Shown here: one piece after another, positions 16,843 through 25,413 of the stretch | Layout: every line of letters starts with the position of its first letter | Numbering within the stretch: the stretch's first letter is position 1 | Source: Halomontanus rarus | GTDB taxonomy: Archaea; Halobacteriota; Halobacteria; Halobacteriales; Natrialbaceae | Direction of reading: 5' to 3' | Assembly: GCF_017357405.1 (NCBI RefSeq) | Contig: NZ_CP071598.1 | Span: 620,001-684,000, forward strand | Length of the DNA: 64,000 bases | Program-made: the position numbers and the translations under genes | Notes under the pieces: model-generated | What the model was told of the DNA's origin: nothing | Databases searched by the model: none | Seen by the model: the letters and a program-made list of their open reading frames with translations, nothing else

Positions 16843-18213
16843 TCAAGGATGGGGAGACTGGCAACTGCCCTCGTAGCTCACGTTACGCGTCTCGGCGTCT
16901 CCCACGAGGGGTTCTCCGGCGACGTCGATGGTGGAGTTTCGAATCCTCGCGTCCGACCGCGTCAACGTAATTCCGTCGCGATCGGAACCAGTCTGTTCGA
17001 TGCAGGCATTTTTGAAAGTGGAGCCTGCTCGATCGACGAGGTCCACCGCCGACCACCCGGCTGCGTCGCCGGTGATGCTCACGTTCTTCGCGTGGAGTCC
17101 GCCCGAATAGCCGGTGTCAGTGTTCGACTTGCAGAAGATCGCCGGCGATTCGAACGGAGCGTCCGTCCGGATGCGGGTATCCTTCACGTGGAGCTCACCG
17201 GACGTGTGGTTGCTCACGATCCCGCCGCTCGAGCCGACATCGGCGGACATGACGACATCGCAGTTTTTGACGGTGACGCCGCTCCCGTCGGCTTGCCTGA
17301 TCCCCCGCATGTTGACGGTGTACCAAGTGTCGATTTCCTCCGTGACCTCGACCCTGGCGTTTTTCACGTAACTGTTCGACGTACCGAGTCGAACTTGCGA
17401 GATGTTGTTGTTCGCGTAGTACCCTCCTTCGACCTGGATCGCCGCAGGATCGACGGGATTCGAGGCGTACAGCCCGTTGTCCGTGAATCCCTCGACGTGA
17501 CAGTTTCGGAATGTGATCGTCCCCCTCGTGCTCGCACTCACGAAAATGCCCACAGCCGTTCCCGTTTCGGGGGCAGCGCCGGATCCGTCTGGCGCTCGCA
17601 CGTCCTGAACGAGGCCGTACGCGTCGGGATCTTGCACCCAGAAGAGCAGTGGTCCGTTCGGATTGTCGAACTCGCCCTTCACTCGGACGTCCCGCATCAC
17701 GAAGCCGCCCGTCGGCACGAGCTGGAAGCGGCCGCCGGTCCGGTCGGCGGTGATATCGAGGGTGAACCCCTCGACCAGGATATTGCGACCGTAGCGAACC
17801 TCGAACCAGAGGCGGTCGAAGTAACCGCCTTCGCTTCCTAACCCTTCGGGCGCGACGAAGACTGACTTGCCGGACCCGTCTCCCTTGAAACCGAAGTTCT
17901 CGTACCGGGTGTAGAGGTCCGTATCAAAACCATCGGCATCCGTGGGATAATTCCGATACTGGGTCAGCTTGTACTGGCCCTCGGGGAAGTACAGGAGCGT
18001 GTTATCGTCGGCGTACTCGCGGATCAACGGTGTCACGGACTCCTCGCCGGTCGGGTCGGCACCAACCTCGAGCATGTCGACGACGGTGTCGAATTCGTAG
18101 TCGTATCGGCCGTCGGCCGCAGCGGTCGTCGACCCGAGCGTCGTCGCACCGATTCCGATCGCACTGGCCGTCTTCAACCAATCTCGTCGAGTGAATTTCT
18201 TATTACCTTTCAT
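16843..18213 (-). CDS. Tat-exported right-handed beta-helix (pectate-lyase-fold) protein
   Basis: A 456-residue secreted protein. FTRRDWLKTASAIGIGATTL followed by an Ala-rich stretch is a Tat signal without lipobox, so the protein is probably released or cell-wall associated. The mature part starts with a GADPTGEESVTPLIREYADD segment and LLYFPEGQYKL, the hallmark opening of pectate-lyase-fold proteins. Repeated short Asn/Gly/Val rungs follow (VKNCDVVMSADVGSSGGIV, HAKNVSITGDAAG). No clear lyase catalytic triad was identified, so it could bind or cleave polysaccharide. A TTTTATATG box at about 18250-18262 favours this ATG over one eight codons upstream. It is head-to-head with a paralogue. Confidence 0.85.
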   Translation of the reverse strand: MKGNKKFTRRDWLKTASAIGIGATTLGSTTAAADGRYDYEFDTVVDMLEVGADPTGEESVTPLIREYADDNTLLYFPEGQYKLTQYRNYPTDADGFDTDLYTRYENFGFKGDGSGKSVFVAPEGLGSEGGYFDRLWFEVRYGRNILVEGFTLDITADRTGGRFQLVPTGGFVMRDVRVKGEFDNPNGPLLFWVQDPDAYGLVQDVRAPDGSGAAPETGTAVGIFVSASTRGTITFRNCHVEGFTDNGLYASNPVDPAAIQVEGGYYANNNISQVRLGTSNSYVKNARVEVTEEIDTWYTVNMRGIRQADGSGVTVKNCDVVMSADVGSSGGIVSNHTSGELHVKDTRIRTDAPFESPAIFCKSNTDTGYSGGLHAKNVSITGDAAGWSAVDLVDRAGSTFKNACIEQTGSDRDGITLTRSDARIRNSTIDVAGEPLVGDAETRNVSYEGSCQSPHP

Positions 18214-18504
18214 CAGTACCACAGACAATCGTTCCATAATATCATATAAAAGAATGTGGGTTTCGGAATGTTATTCATTTCTCGTTTACGAAAGAATTTG
18301 TGACCGACGGAAACGGGCGCTCGAACTGGGTCGCCACGTGTCTCGCCTCGAGTGCGTTCGGATCAGCTCGGGACTGCCGTCCACGCGTCGGTGCTGGCAC
18401 TCCGATCACTCGATGGCGAAGGCTCACACCATCGGTCATCACAGTTATCAATTTCCAATCATAGGAATTTATCAGCGTAGATATTGGCCCTGTGCACGAA
18501 GTTC
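18214..18504. promoter_or_regulatory. Divergent promoter region between beta-helix paralogues
   Basis: A 290-base divergent intergenic region. The minus-strand gene has a TATA-like TTTTATATG near 18250-18262 and the plus-strand gene a GGAATTTATCAG near 18464-18475, each about 30-40 bases from its start. The two promoters are about 200 bases apart with a GC-rich centre, so they could be regulated separately. No operator repeat was identified. Confidence 0.5.
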
Positions 18505-19920
18505 ATGAGAGACGATATAACACAGCACACGACACGACGTAACGTACTTCGAACGACCGGGGCAGCGATCGTGGGGGGCGTGGCCGCCTCGTCCGTCGCT
18601 ACAGCAGCGCCGTCCCCGGACGATTTCGAGGACGAGGGATTCCAGTTCGACCGGGTTATCAATGTCGTCGACGCCGGGGCGGATCCGACCGGTGAGGAAC
18701 TGGTGGACCCGATCATAGAGGAGTACGCCGAGGACAACACGTTGCTGTACTTCCCCGAGGGCGACTACAAACTGTTCCAATTCATCAACAACACCGCGGA
18801 TTTCGGCGAGTTCGACCTCGATTCGTACTATCCGCTCGATAACTTCGGACTGCTCGGCGCAGGCTCCGACAGGACGACGATCGTCGTGCCTGAGGGTCGC
18901 GGATCCGGACAGGCCGGTTCCGGCATGTATCACAAAGTCATGTTCGAGCTCCGGTACGGCAAGAACCAGCTTATCGAGGGGTTCCAGATCGACCACTCCG
19001 CGCCGAACACGGGAGGCCGATTCAACGTCTGGTCGGACGGCGACCTCGTCGTCCGTGATCTCCACGCCCACGGCGTGATCGACGTTCACATGACCTGTTT
19101 CTCGTTCGGGATCAACGAGCAGGGCGAGGAGGGGATCGTCCAGAACGTTCGCGCACCGGACGGTGCGACCCATCCCGGCGGAGGTGTCGAGGCGACTGGT
19201 ATAGCCGTCCCGGCCTGGCACGAGGGCGATATCACGATCCGAGACTGCCGCGTCGAGGGTTTCCAAGATAATGGCCTCTACGCCTCGAACCCGTCCGATC
19301 CGGCGACCGTCCGAGTCGAGGGTGGCTACTACGCGAACAGCAACATCTCGCAGGTGCGGCTCGGACAGTCGGGAAGTTACGTGAAGAATGCCACCGTCGC
19401 CGTCACCGAAAAGATCGACACCGACTACACCGTCAACATGCGCGGCATTCGACAGCAGGACGGCGAGGGTGTCACGGTGAAAAACTGCGACGTCGTCTAC
19501 ACTGCCGACGCGCCGTCCAGCGGTGCGATCGTCACCGAAACACGCACGGGCGAACTGACCGTCGAGAACTCTCGCGTGCGCGTCGGAGATCCAGCGACCG
19601 TTCCTGCCATCAGGGCCAGAACGCCGACGGCCGACTTCGACACGGAAGCGATGACTATCGAGAACGTCAGCATCACCGGTGATGCGACGGGTGGATCCGC
19701 CGTCCAGATCAGCAACCGCGCCGGGAACACGTTAAAGAACGTCTGTATCGAGGAGAGCGGCGACGGCCGCGACGGGATCACCTTCGACGGGTCGTCGGGG
19801 ACAGTCCGAAACGCCGCGATCGACGTGCAGGGGCAGCAGATCGTCGCCACGGATGACGACAACGTCGAGACACGGAACGTGAGAGATCGCGCTAACTGTA
19901 ACGGACCGACTCTCCGCTAA
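18505..19920 (+). CDS. Tat-exported right-handed beta-helix protein (paralogue)
   Basis: A 471-residue protein closely related along its whole length to the divergent neighbour. Both share GADPTGEE, EYAxDNTLLYFPEGxYKL, DNGLYASNPxDPA, GGYYANxNISQVRLG and SYVKNA. TTRRNVLRTTGAAIVGGVAA is the Tat signal, with cleavage after an Ala run (SVATAAPS). The beta-helix rungs run from about residue 150 to the end (IVQNVRAPDG, VTVKNCDVVYTADAPSSGAI, TIENVSITGDATGG). A TATA-like GAATTTATC about 35 bases upstream supports this ATG rather than one seven codons earlier. Function is probably surface polysaccharide binding or cleavage, with no catalytic residues assigned. Confidence 0.85.
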   Translation: MRDDITQHTTRRNVLRTTGAAIVGGVAASSVATAAPSPDDFEDEGFQFDRVINVVDAGADPTGEELVDPIIEEYAEDNTLLYFPEGDYKLFQFINNTADFGEFDLDSYYPLDNFGLLGAGSDRTTIVVPEGRGSGQAGSGMYHKVMFELRYGKNQLIEGFQIDHSAPNTGGRFNVWSDGDLVVRDLHAHGVIDVHMTCFSFGINEQGEEGIVQNVRAPDGATHPGGGVEATGIAVPAWHEGDITIRDCRVEGFQDNGLYASNPSDPATVRVEGGYYANSNISQVRLGQSGSYVKNATVAVTEKIDTDYTVNMRGIRQQDGEGVTVKNCDVVYTADAPSSGAIVTETRTGELTVENSRVRVGDPATVPAIRARTPTADFDTEAMTIENVSITGDATGGSAVQISNRAGNTLKNVCIEESGDGRDGITFDGSSGTVRNAAIDVQGQQIVATDDDNVETRNVRDRANCNGPTLR

Positions 19921-20071
19921 TCGTTCGACCCGATCGAGAGGTGATCGCCCGCGTCGCGGTCCTCGAATCGAGAATCGAGAGTCGAGGTCGTCGATCAGCT
20001 TCGAATCCGAGCGGTCGAACGCTACGCGACCAGCAGATCCCGAACGAGTCGCGATCGGTATCGGATCGAGG

Positions 20072-21106
20072 TCACAGCGTGACGACCTGCGTGAGGTTCT
20101 GCGGTTCGTCGGGATTCAGGTCGTTCGCCACCGCCTTGTAGTATCCGAGCAGTTGGAACGGTGGGGCGTACAGCGGCAACGAACCGAACTCCCGGTCGGG
20201 AATCTCGACGACGTGGTCGGCGGTCACTTCCTCGAGCGACTCACTCGTTCCGACGACGAGAGACGTCGCACCGAGGTCGGCGATATCGTCGAGGAGATCG
20301 GCGTACAGTTCGAGCCGGCGATCCGGAAGGAACACCGTCACGAGCGTGTTCTCGTCGGCGATCGATTGGGGTCCGTGTCTGAACTCGAGGGCGTGGTACG
20401 CTTTCGTCCAGGAGAGGGTCATCTCCTCGAGTTTGAGCATCGCCTCCGACGCGAGACCGACGTGCTCGCCGGATCCGAGGAAGAAGGATTTCTCGAAGCC
20501 GCCCTCGCCGAGTTCTCGGGCGACGTCGCCTGCGCTCGAGACGACCTGCTCGCTGTCGGCGGGCAGCGATCGGAAGTCGTCGGCGACCGTCGACTCCCCA
20601 CCGGTCTCGATCACGCGAGCGACGTACTCGAAGGCGACCAGCATCGAGGAGAACGATTTCGTCATGACGACGCTCTCCTCGCTTCCCTCCGGCGAGACGA
20701 TCGGAACGTCGGCCAGGTTTTCGATCGCACTCCCCTCGGTACACGTGACTCCGCAGACCGTCGCATCGGGGTAGCGCTCCGTGAGCGCCTCTGTCGCTCG
20801 GACCGTTTCGGTCGATTCGCCCGACCGAGAGACGGGGACGACGACGTCTACCTCGTCAGGCAGTTGGTCGGGGGAGATGAGCGCCTCGCTACCGGGAATC
20901 GCGACGCTCGAGGCCACTTCGTTCAGGACGGCGCTCCCCGACTGGGCGAGGTAGTACGACGTGCCACAGCCGACGAGACAGAACGTAGAATCGGCGGACA
21001 GCGTTTCTGCAAGTTCGGATTCGACCGCTCCCAGCGACTCGAGGACGGCCTCGAGTGCGGCGGGCTGGGATTCGATTTCTTCGATAGTAACGTGTTCGGT
21101 CGGCAT
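20072..21106 (-). CDS. SIS-domain sugar isomerase/deaminase (AgaS/GlmS-C-like)
   Basis: A 344-residue protein made of two SIS domains, like the isomerase half of glucosamine-6-phosphate synthase and AgaS-type amino-sugar phosphate deaminases. Domain 1 has CLVGCGTSYYLAQSG (near residue 42) and VVPVSRSGESTETVRA (near 92), the phosphosugar-binding Ser/Thr motifs. SVVMTKSFSSMLVA follows. Domain 2 has FFLGSGEHVGLASEAMLKLEEM, KAYHALEFRHGPQS with the catalytic Glu/His region, and a C-terminal NLTQVVTL tail. The glutaminase domain of GlmS is absent, so it should isomerise or deaminate rather than synthesise. With the BadF kinase and GatZ-like protein nearby it suggests GalNAc/GlcNAc-type amino-sugar catabolism. 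Confidence 0.88.
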   Translation of the reverse strand: MPTEHVTIEEIESQPAALEAVLESLGAVESELAETLSADSTFCLVGCGTSYYLAQSGSAVLNEVASSVAIPGSEALISPDQLPDEVDVVVPVSRSGESTETVRATEALTERYPDATVCGVTCTEGSAIENLADVPIVSPEGSEESVVMTKSFSSMLVAFEYVARVIETGGESTVADDFRSLPADSEQVVSSAGDVARELGEGGFEKSFFLGSGEHVGLASEAMLKLEEMTLSWTKAYHALEFRHGPQSIADENTLVTVFLPDRRLELYADLLDDIADLGATSLVVGTSESLEEVTADHVVEIPDREFGSLPLYAPPFQLLGYYKAVANDLNPDEPQNLTQVVTL

Positions 21107-21310
21107 GTGAATGTTCCACTCTCGGCGATCCCATTAAATCACGTTGGTTTGAAGTCGAGCGGACTTCACCGGAAATGTGGTCTGGCTCCCGTCGTCTATT
21201 CGATAGATTTCGCGAGGTTGCACAGAACCAATCGGTTCTGATGGTCCGTGATTCGAGTGTCCTGAGATCATCCCGGTCGAAGCGGTGCGAATTCCGTTCG
21301 AACGAGCGGC

Positions 21311-22972
21311 CTACTCGAGCGCGAGCGTCTCCGCGGCGAAGACGCCTCGTATCGACTCGATTGTCAGCTCGGCGGTCCCACCGTCTCGAGCGCGAACGAT
21401 CCACTCCAGCGAGGTTCGATCTCCACCGGCCTCGAGATGGTCGAGTTTCCGGCGAGCGGTTCCCGAGACGAATTCCAAGTGACCGTCGCTTCGGAGGTCG
21501 ACCCGCGGTCGGTCGGGAATGTACGTGTTAGTTTCGCGTCCCCGCTCGGTGAGACTCGTCGCCAACTTGCCGCGGTTGACGATCGTCGCGGACACCTTGT
21601 GGAGGTCACCCTCGAGGCGTTCCGCCGCGAACTCCGAAATCGTCACGTCGGGGCGATACTCGGCGAACTCGAGGAGGAATTGCGTGACGGACTCGGCGAC
21701 GTCGGGCATCGCCTCGGCGGGTGGGTTCCCGTGAGAGATCCGATCCGGGCCGCCGATCTCGACCGTCCCGAGCTGGGGGTGATCGAAGGACCGCCACTCG
21801 TGGAAGAGGACGCGGTCGGAATCCGGATGCTCGTCCTGGTACTCGAGGAGGCGACGGGTTCGCTCTCGTTCGTCGACGGCTCCGGACAGGATATCTCGAG
21901 TGTCGAAGCCGAGATAGTTGTAAAACAACCCGAGCTCGACGATGACCGCCGGAATGCCGAGGCGGTCGTAGGCGAAGTCCTTGAACGACCCCGGGAGGTG
22001 CTGGTCCGGTTCTCGGTCGCCGGTGAGCTCTCCGTATCCCCAGACGTACGGGAACCCCGTCGACTCCTCGCCTCGCTTTCCGATCTCTTCGAGCAGCTCG
22101 GCATCGGCGGGGTGTTCCGGATCGGACCCGGCGAGCGCCCGGGGGTAGAAGATCGCGGGGTTACCCGTGTGGAGGTCGACGAGACCCGCAATATTCGGGT
22201 GATCGTAGACGAACTCTCCGACGGTGCGGGTTTCCGGTTCGGAGAGCGGATACCTCCCGTGTCCTCGCCAGTCGAACGGCCGCCACCCCCTCGAGGGAAA
22301 GTTCCGGTTGAAGTCCGATCGAACGTGCGCGTAGTGGGGATCGTCCAACTCGCCACCGTCGTGATTAGCGACCACACCCTCGGTCACGACCTGGTATCGA
22401 TCCCGGTCGTCGTCACTCGAATCGCTCGAAACCATCGCTCGGTCGTCTCCCTCGAGCGGAACCGCGTCGCCGTGTTCGTCCGGAATTCGCATCGTCAGTA
22501 TTCGACCGTCGCCGTCGAGGTCCTGCGGGACGATCGTGTTCGTCTCGTACACCTCGTCCGGATCCCGTTCGACGTACCGGCTCCGAACGACCTTGCCTCG
22601 GAGGTTCAGGGCGTCTTCCGCGCCGTCGATCGCAACGCGTGGGACGACGTAGAACGCCCGCTCGTCGAGCAGGCCTCGAACGCGCTCGTCGTCCGGATAC
22701 GCAGCGACCAAGTGCGACAGGAAGTCCAACGCGACCCACGACCCCGCGAGCTCGGTCGCGTGGAGGTTCGCGGTCACGAGCAGCGCCGGTCGGCGATCGA
22801 TCGGCGGACCCGTTTCGGTGTTCGCGACGGTCACACGCCAGATGTCGCGGCCTTCGCGCGTCTCCCCGATCGACGTCAGCGACACCAGATCGGGCGCAGC
22901 CGCGGCGAGGCGCTCGAGCGTCTCGGTGAGCGTCTCGTACCGATAGAAGTCCGTGACGGTGATCGAATCCAT
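21311..22972 (-). CDS. M14-family zinc carboxypeptidase
   Basis: A 553-residue metallopeptidase of family M14. The N-terminal half has the zinc motif HATELAG (H..E, near residue 72), RNFPSRGW with the substrate-binding Asn-Arg region, VDLHTGN with the third zinc His, and PAVIVELG with the catalytic Glu near 345. The last 130 residues form a beta-rich domain ending VRARDGGTAELTIESIRGVF. No signal peptide is seen, so it acts inside the cell, perhaps on imported peptides or acyl-amino acids. It lies between the SIS and nitrilase genes on the same strand. A decayed copy of its last 33 codons occurs at 34471-34569. Confidence 0.9.
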   Translation of the reverse strand: MDSITVTDFYRYETLTETLERLAAAAPDLVSLTSIGETREGRDIWRVTVANTETGPPIDRRPALLVTANLHATELAGSWVALDFLSHLVAAYPDDERVRGLLDERAFYVVPRVAIDGAEDALNLRGKVVRSRYVERDPDEVYETNTIVPQDLDGDGRILTMRIPDEHGDAVPLEGDDRAMVSSDSSDDDRDRYQVVTEGVVANHDGGELDDPHYAHVRSDFNRNFPSRGWRPFDWRGHGRYPLSEPETRTVGEFVYDHPNIAGLVDLHTGNPAIFYPRALAGSDPEHPADAELLEEIGKRGEESTGFPYVWGYGELTGDREPDQHLPGSFKDFAYDRLGIPAVIVELGLFYNYLGFDTRDILSGAVDERERTRRLLEYQDEHPDSDRVLFHEWRSFDHPQLGTVEIGGPDRISHGNPPAEAMPDVAESVTQFLLEFAEYRPDVTISEFAAERLEGDLHKVSATIVNRGKLATSLTERGRETNTYIPDRPRVDLRSDGHLEFVSGTARRKLDHLEAGGDRTSLEWIVRARDGGTAELTIESIRGVFAAETLALE

Positions 22973-23124
22973 TGGCTGAGTGACTCGGCGGATCGAGGGA
23001 TAAACGTACTGGTCCGGACGACGAACGTCGGTTCACCACCTCGGACGGGTACTGGGTACGGGTACCGCTGTACCGCTCGGGGAAGGCGGCGGTTCGAGGA
23101 CGCGACTGGTCGAAACCGAAACCG

Positions 23125-24108
23125 CTAGTCGTCGTGCGGTAACAGCGGCGTTCGATCCGCGATGTCGAGAACGTGTCGGCGCGTGCGCTCCTCGAGGTCG
23201 AACATCGGTTCGACGCCGAATTCGTTCTCGACGTCGGCCAGCGTCACCGAGTCGTCGACCGACTCGAGAACGACGGTTCCCTCGCGGTTCGCCTCGTGGA
23301 ACACCAGCGATCCGGCGTACTCGTCCAGAATGTCGGACATCGCACCCATCGTCTGAGAGTCGCCGTAGACGCCGACGTCGGTGTTGACGATCGAGAAGGA
23401 GAGGTGAGCTTCGCCGCCGTCTCCGAGGTCGATCGACGGGTTGGCGAAGCCGTCGTCGTTGTGGGCGATCACGTCGCCCGTCGGGGTGAACACCTTCGCG
23501 TCGTTCTTGTCGCAGTACGCGACGTGGTAGCCGTAGTAGCTCGCCCACGTGCGAAAGGGGAGGTGCGCCGAGCCGGTCGTCGGGAAGAAGACGAGGTCCG
23601 CCCCCTTCTGGGCCAGGCGCACGCCGAGTTCCGGATAGCGGCTGTCCCAGCAGATCAGCGATCCCACTCGACCGAACTCGGTCTCCCACACGACCACGTC
23701 TTCTCCGGGTTTCGTCCCGTCTTCCATCTCTCCGATCGTCGGCACGAGCTTGTGGGACGTACCGATCACCTCCCCGTCCGGTCCGACGAACGCGATCGCG
23801 TTGTAGAGGTCGTCGCCGTCTCGCTCGATCATCGGAAAGAGAACGTAACTCTCGAGTTCCGCGGCCTTCTCGCCGACGGCGTCGGTCGCCGGACCGGGGA
23901 TGGGCTGTGCGACGTCCTCGCGTGCGAGGCCGTCGTGGTCGAACCGAAGCTGCAGGATGAACTCCGGAAAACAAACGAAATCGGGATCGTACGCCTTCGC
24001 TTCGTCGAGGAGCGCGAGAGAATTCGACAGGTTCGTCTCGATTCGATCCTCGTCTTCGACCTCGACGGGATCGTTCTGGGCGATCAGGAGAACGCGTGCT
24101 TCACGCAT
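23125..24108 (-). CDS. Carbon-nitrogen hydrolase (nitrilase superfamily), copy 1
   Basis: A 327-residue amidase of the nitrilase superfamily. These enzymes cleave non-peptide C-N bonds such as N-carbamoyl or amide groups. The catalytic triad is visible: Glu in FVCFPEFIL (near residue 50), Lys in SHKLVPTIGEMEDG, and Cys in VGSLICWDSRYPELG (near 155). I chose the ATG giving MREARVLLIAQND, where the family's first strand begins. The open frame extends 98 codons further with arginine-rich, unlikely sequence. A paralogue with the same layout lies at 51.5k. It sits in a run with an amidohydrolase and an M14 peptidase, consistent with stepwise hydrolysis of amide-bonded compounds. Confidence 0.92.
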   Translation of the reverse strand: MREARVLLIAQNDPVEVEDEDRIETNLSNSLALLDEAKAYDPDFVCFPEFILQLRFDHDGLAREDVAQPIPGPATDAVGEKAAELESYVLFPMIERDGDDLYNAIAFVGPDGEVIGTSHKLVPTIGEMEDGTKPGEDVVVWETEFGRVGSLICWDSRYPELGVRLAQKGADLVFFPTTGSAHLPFRTWASYYGYHVAYCDKNDAKVFTPTGDVIAHNDDGFANPSIDLGDGGEAHLSFSIVNTDVGVYGDSQTMGAMSDILDEYAGSLVFHEANREGTVVLESVDDSVTLADVENEFGVEPMFDLEERTRRHVLDIADRTPLLPHDD

Positions 24109-24140
24109 GCGACGTCGGTTCGTGCTTCGGGGAGATAAAG

Positions 24141-24365
24141 CTATTTCGCACATCTGGGGGCGACGATACGCTCCGAACGTGCCGACGACGCGGGATCTCG
24201 TCCGATAGAGTTGCGAAACTCGATCCCACTCGGAGACGGTCGAAACGCGCGAATCGAAAGCTGTGTCGGAAGCGTCGCGAGAGTCCGCCCGCCGTCCGCG
24301 AGGAGAGTCGCTCCGCTCTCCCGTTCGACGTCGAAGGTGGACTCGAACACCTCGAGAATGCTCAC
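24141..24365 (-). CDS. Small hypothetical ORF or remnant between amidohydrolase and nitrilase
   Basis: A GTG-initiated 74-codon frame in the 306-base space inside the minus-strand run. Its first half (SILEVFESTFDVERESGATLL) has haloarchaeal codon bias and an acidic character, while the second half does not. I do not recognise it. It may be a real small protein, the tail of a degraded gene, or chance. No Shine-Dalgarno sequence was identified. Confidence 0.25.
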   Translation of the reverse strand: MSILEVFESTFDVERESGATLLADGGRTLATLPTQLSIRAFRPSPSGIEFRNSIGRDPASSARSERIVAPRCAK

Positions 24366-24414
24366 CGACGACCGCGGACCGTCGGTTCTCGTCCCGGAAC
24401 ACGGACCGCCACCG

Positions 24415-25407
24415 TCAGGGTCTGAGCGTCCCCTTCATCGACGGGTCGGCGGACGGGAGTCCGAAGACTCGCTCGGCGTTGCGGTGGGAGACCTTCTGGA
24501 GCACCGTCTCGGGCAGTCGAAGCTGTCTGATGTAGCGGACGTGACCGAGGAACTGCTGGTAGAGAGTCTCGTTCAGCAACTCGGTCCGCAGGAGACAGTC
24601 CGTTCCGAAGAGGATTCGGTCGTCCCACTCGCAGAAGAACTCTCTAGCCCGGTCCCGGTCTTCCTCGTACATTCGGTCACCCCACCGGACGAAACAGCCG
24701 ATGCTCGTGTCGATGTAGAGGTTCGGATGCGCCGCCAGAAGCTCGTCCAGTCGGTCGAACCCGAGATGGAGTTGGTGGGCGCCGACGAAATCCGTCTCCG
24801 GGTGCTGCTCGACGACCGTCAGGAACGACTGGAGCAGGTCTTCGTTCGTAAACTCGCAGCCGTTCTCCCACCCGGTTTCCCAGTAGCTGTTCCGGCCGCC
24901 ACCCGTGTAGGGAGCCTCGGTGAGCCGTTGGGTCACGTGCCAGAGGACGGGCAGCTCGGCCTCGCCCAGTCGATCGAACAGTCGGTTCCACTCCGCCGAG
25001 TGCCAGACGGACGGATCGATCGCGTTCTGGATGACCGGCCTGTTGTGGAGCTTCAGCCCCGTTGCACCCGCCTCCAGACACCGCTCGAGCCCCTCGAGGT
25101 CGGGTTCGTCGGGGTCGAGCCACACCAGCCATTGCAACCGGTCGTCGGCCTCCGCGGCCGCCTCGAACGCGTCGGCGGTCGAAGGCGAGCCGTCGAGCGC
25201 CACCGTCCGCCGGAATCGCCACGCCTCGAGGCGGTCACCCCACGACTCGAGGAGGTCGAGCATCGTCTCCACGTCCTCCTCGCGAAGGTGCATGTGACAG
25301 TCGACCCAGTAGTTCTCCGACGGCTGGAAGTGGGCACCCCAGCCCCGCGAGAAGCCGTCGTCGGTCGTCTCGCGCTCTTCGACGTCGGAAGCGTGTGGAT
25401 GTTCCAC
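24415..25407 (-). CDS. Metal-dependent amidohydrolase (amidohydrolase_2 type)
   Basis: A 330-residue TIM-barrel hydrolase of the amidohydrolase 2/ACMSD-like group. The metal-binding HxH is WVDCHMHL (His near residues 38 and 40). GLKLHNRPVIQN carries the Lys/His region, LPVLWHVTQR and VGAHQLHLGFD supply further His ligands, and ILFGTDCLLRTE gives the late Asp near 290. The start is GTG, six bases after the upstream gene's stop, with a strong Shine-Dalgarno (GGAGGTGA) overlapping that stop, so translation is coupled to the enolase-superfamily gene. Such enzymes hydrolyse lactones or decarboxylate acids formed by enolase-superfamily partners, which fits this pairing. Confidence 0.9.
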   Translation of the reverse strand: MEHPHASDVEERETTDDGFSRGWGAHFQPSENYWVDCHMHLREEDVETMLDLLESWGDRLEAWRFRRTVALDGSPSTADAFEAAAEADDRLQWLVWLDPDEPDLEGLERCLEAGATGLKLHNRPVIQNAIDPSVWHSAEWNRLFDRLGEAELPVLWHVTQRLTEAPYTGGGRNSYWETGWENGCEFTNEDLLQSFLTVVEQHPETDFVGAHQLHLGFDRLDELLAAHPNLYIDTSIGCFVRWGDRMYEEDRDRAREFFCEWDDRILFGTDCLLRTELLNETLYQQFLGHVRYIRQLRLPETVLQKVSHRNAERVFGLPSADPSMKGTLRP

Positions 25408-25413
25408 TCGCGA

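Noticed and set aside
21437..23128. 563-codon plus-strand frame over the M14 gene
   Set aside because: Shadow of the M14 peptidase, which has all zinc and catalytic residues on the other strand.
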